Source of the DNA: Clarireedia homoeocarpa
Taxonomy: Eukaryota > Ascomycota > Leotiomycetes > Helotiales > Rutstroemiaceae
Reading direction: 5' to 3'
Length of the DNA stretch: 64,000 bases
Assembly: GCA_001465935.1 (NCBI GenBank)
Contig: LNKV01000021.1
Coordinates: 528,501 to 592,500 of the forward strand
Within the stretch, counting starts at the first letter, position 1. Every line of letters starts with the position of its first letter. A program made the translations under genes and the position numbers. This document shows, piece by piece, positions 45,522-55,386 of this stretch. The notes beneath the pieces were generated by a model. That model had not been told where the DNA came from, ran no database searches, and saw nothing but the letters and a program-made list of their open reading frames with translations.

Positions 45522-48386
45522 CCTCGCGCAAACCACTTTTTTCGTACGGATTGTGTGATGGGTAAGCTGTTGGTCACAGCCAATCCGTCTGATCCGTCCC
45601 CCACACTTCCCAGCAGAGAGAAATGATTAGTAGAGAGAGCTTTATCCGAGCTCAATCCAAACTCATGTGCAGCAGTCATTATTATCGACACTGTAGACTG
45701 TGGACGGGGTGGGAATGGCTCCCGGTTGGCCCAGCATGCCATGGTTACTATTTCCGCAGCTATTAGTTCTACTGTGCCTCGTACTTTGTACTTTGTACTG
45801 TACAAAGTAGTAGGCCGGGGCAGAGGTACTTTGTAATAACGTGCCGACCAATGGAGCGATGCGAGATGCGAGAAACCCGGCGACTACGAGGGTCAAGTGT
45901 GGAGTGGCACAGGACTGTGGGATGTGGGAAATGGGAAATGGGAAAGTGGAAAAGGATTTTTGGCGCCCCGTAAGCCCGCTCAGACACGCAAACATTTCTT
46001 CTGTGGGTGTCTGTGTCTGTGTCAGTGTCACAGTTGCAGCACAGCACGGCTTCAGGTTAAGCAGAATGCCGAGATACTTGTAGCTGCTTTAACTTAGTAT
46101 GAGAGTAGATTGTACCTTAGCTTAGGCAAGTTACATGCTAGTGGTCGCTAAGGACTTTTGTACTTTGTGTACTTTGGAGGTGTGCAGTGTGTCAGTGTGT
46201 AGTGTGCAGTGTGCAGTGTGCAGCGTGCAGCACATTATTGACCAACTGTCCATGTGCATGTCCATGTTCTGTACAAAGTGCCATACCATACGAACCGGAG
46301 AATGGAGAATGCAATGAATGAAAGAGAACGGAGAATGGAAGGGATGAAAGAGAACGGAGAATGCAATGAATGAAAGGGAACGCAAGTATGAAGCCTCCCT
46401 CGCCTGGTACTTTCGTAGTCGGTGACACCCAAGCAATGCAATGCTATTCTTGAGCACCCTTGGCCCGGGCGCAGGGGAACATCGAAGAGCAAAGAGCGAA
46501 GAGCGGAGAGCGTGCAATTCATCAGACGAGGGAGCATGAAATGGGACGAGAGCCCAGCATAATCTTATCAGTCAGTCTATTTTTACTGCGCGAACCAAAA
46601 CGGCCTAGCAGCTGCCACAGCCAGGGATGCGGTTTAGCTTGGAACCACGTGATATCAAAATGAAATTCCACCTGCGCAGTGCGGCTTTTTAGTGTAAGGA
46701 CGAGGGCAAATAAAAAGAATGCAGGGAGAAAGAAGAAAGAAGGGCGAAAGAAGGCTTCGGATGCAGAATGGCGGAGGGTGAAAAGACCGACGCAGCAGGC
46801 GCTCTGTGCTTCCTTCCACGACCGACTTTCCTTGTTCCAGCACGCGTGATGTAGACACACACCACAAAGAGAATGGTCCCGGAATTTGGGGGTGGGAGAG
46901 GAAAGGCTTTGCGTAAGATATGCCTACTAGATTCCTACTAGATTCCTCCTAAATTCCTTAAGCACATATGAGAGCCACACCAATAATTTGCTACGGAGCA
47001 CCCAGCACCCAACACCCAATACCCAACACGCAACACGCGGTGCTCTTGCTTGTACGGCGCACGGCACAAGCGAAACCTCCACTTCCCAATAGTTCTAATA
47101 CGAAGGAGGACTTCCGTACAGGAAGTACCTCTCTCACTCTTACCCCCGAGACAAAAGTTGGGCTGAACGTGCGGGTGGGTGTCTGGGAGGAGTAAGAGAG
47201 GTGGGTAGCAAGTAGGTATTGGCATGTACAAGAAAGGGGGAGGATATCCCAGGTAAGATGTGCAAAGCACCGTACGACGTAGACATATGGATTGTCGAGC
47301 AGAAACTGAAGCAGCGGACAGTAAGTACAGAGTAAAGTTGTGGACAGTACACAGTACACAGTACACAGTACAAAGGACATATATACAAAGGACATATATA
47401 CAAAGCACATACAAAACACATACAAAGCACATATACACAAAGCACATACAAAACACATACAAAGCACATACAACGCACATGGCTTCCATGAAATATGATA
47501 TATTACCCAATTGTACCGACGACCTATGAAGGTACCTTTTCACCCATCACCCATCACCCATCACCCATCACCCTCACCCTCACCCTCACCCATCATCCAT
47601 CATCCGTTTACCATTTTGCCATGGCCCGCCCTGGCCTGCCCTGGCCTGCCCTTCCCTTCTCCCCCCTTCCCTTCGGTTTCCTCTTCTGCACTCACTCACT
47701 CCTCGCTTTGCTTAGATGGCGTAGAGTTGGATGCTTGCAAACAAGGTGGATGGAGTAAAGGCAATAATAGTAAGGCATGTAAACCTTGAATGTGAGGGGT
47801 TTCTGAGCACCTGCCGCCCAATCAATTTCTTTCACCTCTGCTCAGGTTTGGTGCCTTCAACCAAGAAGTCGCTTCTGGCTTACCGTAGCAAGCTGCTCCC
47901 ATTTTTCCTATACATTGCATCTCCCACCAGAATTCTCTCACCCAAATTTCTCCCATACAACTCTCTCACTCAATCACTCCTCATACAAATCCTCACCCGT
48001 ACGAACTTCACAGTACAAATCTCATAGTACTGCAAATCGCTCTGGTAAGCTCAGCTCCATTTTCCTTATACCAACATCCCATTACTTTTTCCAAAGAGCC
48101 ATTCAATTCTTTTTCCTTGGAAAAGTCGCTTTTCAATTTATTCCCCCAGATTCTCCTGTTCTCATATCATCATGTACACTTCTTTTCCACTTTATCAATA
48201 CCTTCGCGCGAAAAGTGCTTCCCTTTGCACTTTCTGGTCGGCGCGTCAAACTCCCCATCGCGATATCATTCATCACACGTCCTATCATCTACCGCCCAAG
48301 AACAATCAGACTGACTAGAATTCTGCGCGTTACAGTTCAACAGAACAACTCTACCATTCAAATAATTCCATAAATTCCCCTACATG

Positions 48387-48648
48387 TAAGTTGCCCAAGC
48401 CATTCTCACTTTTCATTCATCTCAAAATCGCAACGTTGAAGATGTTATCAACTTTGCGACCGATTCTTCCCCCCATCTCATTCATACACACAACGCAAAT
48501 CCACCTTCACGCGCTTCAACACCATATTGCCAAACTCCTCGCAAATTTCTCAACAACCACAACCACAATTATTCGTCGTCGCTTCTATTTTATCACGGTC
48601 GCATAACTCTCACTACACGATGCTGACTTGAACTTTTTCAATTAGACC
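48387..48648 (+). promoter_or_regulatory. Possible 5' UTR intron of NHP6
   Basis: A GTAAGT donor follows CTACAT at about 48387. A TGCTGAC branch-like site at about 48621 and a TTTTTCAATTAG acceptor at about 48648 lie just 17 bp before the NHP6 start. The intervening DNA is pyrimidine-rich with no sustained frame. A second weaker donor (TCTGGTAAGC) lies near 48045. This is a prediction from signals only. Confidence 0.4.
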
Positions 48649-48665
48649 AATTCCATATCCTCAAC

Positions 48666-49167
48666 ATGCCCAAGGAAAAGGCAACCAAGCGCACTTCCCG
48701 CGCCCGCACTGAGAAAAAGAAGAAGGGTTTGTCTACCAACCTTCCCGTCGCCATCGTGGGTGGTGAAGCTAACCAATCTCCCTCCCTCCAGATCCCAATG
48801 CGCCCAAGCGTGGTCTCTCTGCTTACATGTTCTTCGCCAACGACCAACGTGAGAAGGTCCGCGAGGATAACCCAGGAATCGCTTTCGGTACGTCATCATC
48901 CCCCCTATACACATTCTGGTGCCATCACTAATGAGGGTAATTCTATAGGTGCCGTTGGCAAGGAGCTTGGTGAGCGTTGGAAGGCTTTGACCGATGAGCA
49001 GAAAGCTCCTTATGAAGCGAAGGCTGCCAAGGACAAGAAGCGTTACGAAGAGGAGAAAGCCAACTACAATGTAAGCATTTCAGGCTCCGCCGCCGTTGCA
49101 GGTGCTTTGCATAAGATACTAACCCATGGTCCCACAGGCTGAGGCTGAGGAGGAAGAGTCCTCTTAG
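48666..49167 (+). CDS. nhp6: Non-histone chromosomal protein NHP6 (single HMG box)
   Basis: NHP6 is a small DNA-bending protein that works with FACT and other chromatin machinery in the nucleus. Four exons, 48666..48726, 48792..48887, 48949..49070 and 49138..49167, join in phase to give 102 aa, the usual size. A basic N-terminal tail (MPKEKATKRTSRARTEKKKK) leads into DPNAPKRGLSAYMFFANDQR, the start of the HMG box. This continues through FGAVGKELGERWKALTDEQK and PYEAKAAKDKKRYEEEKANY and ends with a short acidic tail (AEAEEEESS). The intercalating Met and Phe of the box (SAYMFF) are present. Introns are 65, 61 and 67 nt, so more than a third of the gene is intron. The long pyrimidine-rich leader upstream may contain a further intron. 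Confidence 0.96.
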
Positions 49168-51169
49168 AGGGTTCGATAATCTCTTACATCTCGACAACCA
49201 TATCTCACGTCGGGATTGTCCGTAATGACATATACCTGGACTATCCATGAGATTCTTTTTCATTCGGGATGGGTGATTTCTCGGGCTTTCTTTTTTGCTA
49301 TTTCTTTGGGACGGGGTGTTGAATCTGCACAGGAGGTATGGGATGATCACTTGTGCTTTCTTTTGCAAATTTGAGGATGACGACTGCTTGCTATGCTATG
49401 ATTTTATGGAGGGCTGGGATCGATGTGGCGATCTGGGCCGAGAAATTATCATTGAGCACGCTTTTTCGTCTTTATGGTACCGCTGATGGATGGATCAGTC
49501 TAGCAGCTCAGCAATCGCGTGTAACAATGACATCTACTGTATTCTAGCTCTCATTATACTGTGACATCAAAATGTCGTGCATTTCCGTTTGCGTGATGTT
49601 GTGGTGACGTTGTGTATGTATTCAAGGGAAGATGGTTGATGTCTACTAAGTGAACATGGTTTCATCGTGCGGTGACCTCGCCAGACTGACTCGACGGGGG
49701 GGTGTTCTGGAACGAGGAACGAGGAACAATAAACAATGAACAATGCTTAGTTAGAATTTCCAAGATATTTCGCACACAGCTACCTAAGCTCTAAAACGCG
49801 TCGCGTCGCGTCTCGTCTCGTCTCTTCTCTCGTTACTCTCTAGAGATGGCTACTGTATCCTTATTTGACAACAAATATTGACCTTTTAACCGGTCGGAAT
49901 TATCTGGCGCCGTAATCGGATGGATGGAGAGATGGGCAAGCACAATCTCGGTTTGGGACATCAGATGTTCACCATGGTCCCTCAGGATATTGTTAGGTCG
50001 GCCGACCGGTCTCCTCGTTGGTCTATTGGCCGCTTGTACGAGAGGAGCCGGAGCAGGCCCAAAAAGACCACAATCCTCTCTTTGCTTTTTGGGTTTCATT
50101 GGATCTTTTATCGTGAGACTCGTTCTTGCCTTCATTGGCGAGTGCTACTGTACTGTAGAGTGTGTACTGTAGCTAGATTAGAGTACAAAGTCGGCCCCCA
50201 ACGATAGACAAGCACGACAAGCACGACAAGCCATTGCCTTTTCTACGGAAAGTCACCATTATCGCGGAACGAAGAAGGGGACGTGGGGGAGTACAGTTGG
50301 TATCATTGAACTGATATCAAACCGATGCACTTCGACACAACCGTACGCAGTACACACACAGTACACAACGCTGCCGAAACGCCATCGCCATTGCCATTGC
50401 TCGATATTAAAAATGGCCAGCACACTTATGAAAATCTCTCTGGAAATCATACCAAAGTCGTATCAGCTATCAAGTGATCGAAAAGTCGCTTTTCAATTGA
50501 TCAAAAGTTTCCAAAGCTTCCAAAGCTTCAAAAGCACCCAATTCCAGTGCTGCCAACAACTTGTGCGTGAGGACCGGTCCGGTTGTGTTGCGCACCCGAC
50601 TCTATCAATCATATCGGCATGGCACTCTGAGGAAGGAAACTCGCACCCAATTCTTATGTTCTTATGCCATCATCCGTTCGCGCAGCCTTGCACGATTCGC
50701 TCGTTCTGTCATTGTCGTATGCACGCCATCAATTCGTTGCATCGTGGCATCGCCATACGCACCATACAACCATACAACATTCACCCATTCACCCCACAGA
50801 TAACTAAAGTATTGGTGCAGCGGATACCTTTGAATGGTTCGTCTCGTTCATGCACAGACTTCAGACGCGCATGAGAAGAGCACACATAACATTGGAAGAC
50901 CGAGTTGATCATGCAGCAATTCTTGGTACAGAACGGAAAATAGGTTTGAATGGCCTTTGACACGTCAGACTCCGAAGCTTTTTTCCTGTTAGATCTTTCA
51001 TAATCATCCGTAGAGCCGCTAAGTTGTGCTCCGAATTGAGGAGAGTGGAGAGGCCTGCTTTATTATATACTAATGCTACTCCGCTTTTACTTTCTTTCCT
51101 GACCATGACATGTACCGCATCATCCATTGATACTTCTCGAGGATTTCGTGACTGGATGTCGACGTACGC
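49168..51169. other. 2.0-kb intergenic region, no gene recognised
   Basis: Frames such as 50413..50874 (+) look random. Small features are CGTCGCGTCTCGTCTCGTCTC repeats at about 49798-49821, a CAAGCACGA duplication near 50210-50230, CTTCCAAAG repeats near 50510-50530, and an 18-bp motif at 50481 shared with 48121. The right side holds the promoter of the eleven-exon gene. Confidence 0.45.
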
Positions 51170-53335
51170 ATGGAGGAGCTCGGGTGCTGGCAAGAGGCCC
51201 AACGAGCGGACCAAGTCGCTGCGGCACTGGTTCGTATCCGCGAGGACTTGAGTCCAGAGTCTGCTGATGCTATCCCCCCTATACTAGAGCATCTCGGTGC
51301 CACCAGCCGCCTCCTGCGAGATCTCCATGACCTCTTCCCTATCCATCGAAGTAGAGTGCCCATTATCAACCACTACCTCACTGTCATCTTACCATGTCTG
51401 CAAAAGACCTTGCGAGACATGAAAGCCTTTCTCGACTGCGAGGATTTTGCCCCTGAAGTCCAATGGAGCTTAATTCAACAGCGATTGAACAACCAAGGCG
51501 AGATGACATTGGTGAATCGATTTGTTATGTACGTCGATTATCTAGTCCAAGTCGTTAGGTTGCTAAGCAGGTGAGAGAAAATCCTCCTTCTCATTGATTG
51601 GACGAAGCATAATGGCGGTCAGCAGAGTGCCACTTTACGATCCCACGCTTTTGGAAGCGCTGCGCATCAAAGTCGTGCGCCTCCGACTTGCCCGAGGCAT
51701 TCCAGGTATGCGTCCTCTTGTTCTGATCGAATCTTTTGCGACAGAGCATTGTAAGAAATGGTCGAATTAATTTTTGATGCCATCATCTTAGTACCTCCGA
51801 TGCCAGTGCAGCCATATTTTGCACCGGTTCATCCAAGTTCGATGCTTATCGAGGTAATTGTGATTGTTCTCTTCGTGGCAGCCTTGCGCTCCTCCTGACG
51901 TTTGTGACAGAAACGCCATTGGGCTGAAAAGATCTTTGGAGATCAACCCATTACTCAGACTTTACTAGGACAGGAACATAGGCGAGAGTGAGTCTATCTT
52001 TTCCAACTACCGTATCTCCCAGGCAGCTAGCTCTAGGCCCTCACAGCCTTGTCTCGCCTTACGTTCCGACGGATTGGTTCACTGCACAGACTGATGTTCC
52101 CCCGCAGCTCGAAATGTAGCGGTCCAGCCATGCCAGAAATCAGACTCGGCATTCCTTTGCAGCCAAGTGTTCTCTTCAAGTTGTAAGTATACTTCTTCAA
52201 TGGATCTGTGTAGTCACTGAGTATATATAAGACCTTTCGATAAACATCGGCTGTCCGTCATTGCCTATCATGATAATGTCAGTGCTGATTCGCCACGGCT
52301 CTTGTGTCGTTATATGGATCAGCATAACTATCCTTACTATTCATCCTATGGTGTGCACGAACTCTCCATACGAAGACGAGGTTCGGCGCTGAAGCTCAAA
52401 TACGTTACTGATGACAGGCAATTCTCTCAAACATGGTTGCTGTTATTTTTTAAGTGAGCTATCCCCTCTCATATGGCAATTTTGCTCAGCACTGATGATC
52501 GTTCATAGGACATGGCAGAGTCAGTGGTTCTTCCTCCTATATGGTCGATGATATCTAATATGACTTGCAGGGCTAGTTCTCTTTCACTGCGCCTTCCTCG
52601 CTTTGAAAGCCCGCTCGATTTCCACTACATATATTGCCCCTGAGGAATATCGCATCGAGGGCGAGAAAAAAAGGTTTCAAGGGTATGTCAACCCTTTTTT
52701 TTCCTAACCACTCGAAATGCATTAGCTAAACGGGTATCCGTATAGTCAAATCTTTGACGACGGCTTCCAGCATTCCCTCTACATCTTCCAAGATGTTCAC
52801 ACTCATGCATATCGTCTTCATGCCGCAGTCGGAGATGGTGAATTGAAAAAATGTCCTGTCTGGACCGCGTTCAGTAAGTTCTTCAATTCCATTCCCACAC
52901 TTCCCTCTTCTCGTCCACCTATCAATATCTTCGCAAGGCCATCAAATCCACTAACTAACCCCACCCCCTAACCTAGTCTCCGACCTCCAAATCACGTCCG
53001 ACAGCTGGATCGAGCGCCGTTCCCGACACCGCGTCTGGGTCAAAGATCTCCAGATCTTTGTCTTCTGCAACGAATACAGGAGGAAAGCGCAGATTAAACG
53101 ACATGGTGAATTTGAGTTGAATTTCACTCATGCTACTGGTACGTTTATCTTTCAATTCTTCGATTTATACATTGTTACTGGTGATTATGCTCTTGCTGTG
53201 TATGAGGGGAGTCGAGGGGAAAAGAATGCATGCTGATTTCCTACAGGAGCAGATGCTTTTATCAATGTCTTCGTTCCCGCGGACTCGTATAGCGAGGATG
53301 AAATTTGTGTTATTGATGTACCTGGGCCTAATTAG
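51170..53335 (+). CDS. Eleven-exon fungal protein of unknown function
   Basis: Eleven exons join with consistent phases: 51170..51570, 51626..51705, 51792..51853, 51911..51987, 52108..52182, 52232..52453, 52509..52519, 52571..52682, 52746..52873, 52977..53138 and 53247..53335. The product is about 472 aa. Exon 7 is only 11 nt. The N-terminal part is helical (ELGCWQEAQRADQVAAALVR, RLLRDLHDLFPIHRSRVPII, LVNRFVMYVDYLVQVVRLLS). A proline-rich bridge with PVQPYFAPVHPSS follows. The C-terminal half looks like an antiparallel beta domain (KRHWAEKIFGDQPI, SVIAYHDNVSA, WLLLFFKTWQRLVLFHCAFL, SLYIFQDVHTHAYRLHAAVG, PVWTAFISDLQI). I recall similar uncharacterised proteins in many Pezizomycotina, so it is not unique, but no function is known to me. 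No signal peptide or clear membrane span is present. A further 5' exon cannot be excluded. Confidence 0.78.
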
Positions 53336-55386
53336 TGAGGGGGGTAACGTTATGGCTTTCGATTCGACATGCAGGCGCACCACAGGTACACCATCGACAT
53401 CTTTTTACTCAACAGCATCATTCCGAATATGCAGACCCACAGAATGTGCACACCTCCCTCTGTCTTACAACGACACGCGCTCATTCCACTTTATCCACTT
53501 ATATATCTCGATACACATATCCACACACATACTTGGAACTCACCAACTCCATATTTTTATCTCTTTACGAGCTCGAGCAGCTTCCAGCTTTTGCCCCCCC
53601 CCCCAAACACGAACAACAGACAGCCAGAGAAACAGTCTTATCTATATACAAACCTCAAAACCACGATACCACGATACAATACCATGAAAATAAAATGATG
53701 AGATATGATGCGATACGACATGATACGATACGATACGATACCCTATGGGCAGGCAGTCTCCCTTTCTCCTCTCCTTTCCTTTCCTTTCCTTTCTTACTAG
53801 TTTCTACATCTTTTGCCCGGGTAGGAAAACTTTTGATCATGGTTGCTTTGTTTTGTTTTGTCTTATTTGTATATCGTTTTCCCTTGCCCGCAAACAAGCA
53901 CCTTTTTTTTTTTTTTTTTTACATTTTTCTTTCTTAGTTTCTTGAGCGGCAATTGGTTGGTTGTTTGGTTTAGTTATTGCAATTTATTCATTCTGGTTAT
54001 CAGTCAGTCAGTCAGTTATATTCTATGATGGATGGATGAAATACGTGAAATGATGGAGGGTACAGAATGAAATCATGACTAAGTAAGGGACGGACGGACG
54101 GACGGACGGGGTCTTGATAGTCTCTCTCTCTCTCTCTATATATTATATTATATATTATATACGTGTGTGTGTGTGTGTGTATGTGTGTAAGACCAACCAA
54201 CCAAAAAAAAAAAAAAAAGGGGGCGGGAGAGGGGGGAGATGGTTCAGTTATTACTCTATTCTACTCTACTCTACTCGACTAGTTACTCGTACTGTTAGTT
54301 AGTTATATATATCATTCCATATCAGTCAGTCAGTCAGTCAGTATCATAGTGTAGTGTAGTGTATCCAACCACACACACACACACTCTCTCTCTCTCTCAT
54401 TTATATATACATACACAAATGAAATAAATGAAATCCATACATACATACATACATACATATACAAAACCCCCCTTCCCCCCCAAAAAAAAACCAATTCTAG
54501 TTCTAGTTCTAGTTCTAGTTCTAGTTCCGATAAGTTGAAGTAAGTCATGACTTTAGAATGGGATTTTTTTTTATTTTATTTTTATTCATGTTTTTTTTTT
54601 TTTTTTATGTTTATTTCTCCTCTCCTCTTCTCCGCTCTTCTCTTCTACCGAGAATACGATGGATGGATGGATGGTCTGTATACGCATCACTTACTGACAA
54701 TCTACTCATCACCAATCAATACCCACGCCTAGATCTAGGTAGACCGAATCCAATCCAATCCAATCCAATCAAATAAGACTCAGGTTCTCCTCTCTAGCCC
54801 GCCCGCCTTCCCCCCCCCCTTAGTAGTTCATCTTTCCAGCCTTCATCATCATCATCATCTCCCTGTTCCTCATCAAATAATAAATGCGTTCATTACCCAC
54901 TCATACCACATACCACATACCCCTCTCATTTCCCTTTCTTTCTTTCTTTCTTTTTTCCCATTCTGAGAAGAAGAACCCCCCCCCCATACTACAACTCAAA
55001 GCCCATCCCCCTAAAAAAATAACAAGCATGTCAAAACCCATCGATAGTACCATGCCGCATGATATACAGATTGACCCCCCTTCATAGCCATTTATACTCT
55101 ATCCCACGCGCGCGTGCATGCATGCTACCAGTCAAAAAGCACAGAAAGAACAAACGCCACGCAGAGGAACCAAGAAAAAAAGAATAGGAAAACAAAAATA
55201 ATACAGCGAACGCGCAAAGACAATCTATCCATTGTAATCCCAAAAAGTACCACCAATTTCAAGATGTTCCAAAAAGAGAAACCCTGTGTAGATATTGTAC
55301 AAGATGCAAAGAAAAGAACGCTATGCAACAACCCGCCCACTCACACCAGAAGAATAAATAAATAAATCTCCTACCCTAGCAACCAA
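53336..55386. repeat. 2.05-kb microsatellite-rich spacer
   Basis: This lies between convergent stops of the eleven-exon gene and the PHD-finger gene. Repeats include (GATAC)n at 53708-53741, (TTTCC)n at 53771-53793, a T18 tract near 53904, (GTCA)n near 54003-54015 and (GGAC)n at 54089-54108. Also present are (CT)n at 54121-54137, (GT)n at 54163-54180, (CTACT)n near 54255-54277, (CAGT)n at 54323-54340, (AC)n and (TC)n at 54370-54398 and (CATA)n at 54437-54458. Further along are (TTCTAG)n at 54495-54530, T18 near 54589, (GGAT)n at 54659-54674, (CCAAT)n at 54750-54770, (CAT)n at 54844-54860 and (TTTC)n at 54934-54951. No gene is seen. Confidence 0.85.

Larger units (their letters stand above)
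45033..48665. other. 3.6-kb repeat-rich divergent spacer, TIM54 to NHP6
   Basis: This is the longest gene-free stretch in the window. It holds an 8-bp GTGAGGAT minisatellite (45451-45521), GTGTGCA repeats (46193-46227) and a duplicated block with GAACGGAGAATG and GCAATGAATGAAAG (46300-46380). It also has ACAGTAC and CAAAG(G/C)ACATA repeats (47344-47480), CACCCAT and CACCCT repeats (47540-47595) and GGCCTGCCCT repeats (47628-47655). The right end (47800-48665) is pyrimidine-rich and probably the transcribed leader of NHP6. Frames within it are repeat products. No protein gene is supported. Confidence 0.6.

Noticed and set aside
47140..47543. Overlapping Cys/Tyr/Val-rich frames that resemble membrane proteins
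   Set aside because: They are translations of CACATACAAAG-type tandem repeats; the repeated CFVCALYI texture is a repeat artefact.
50413..50874. 153-codon plus-strand frame
   Set aside because: It has no recognisable motif, contains simple repeats (FQSFQSFKS), and lacks splice context or codon texture.
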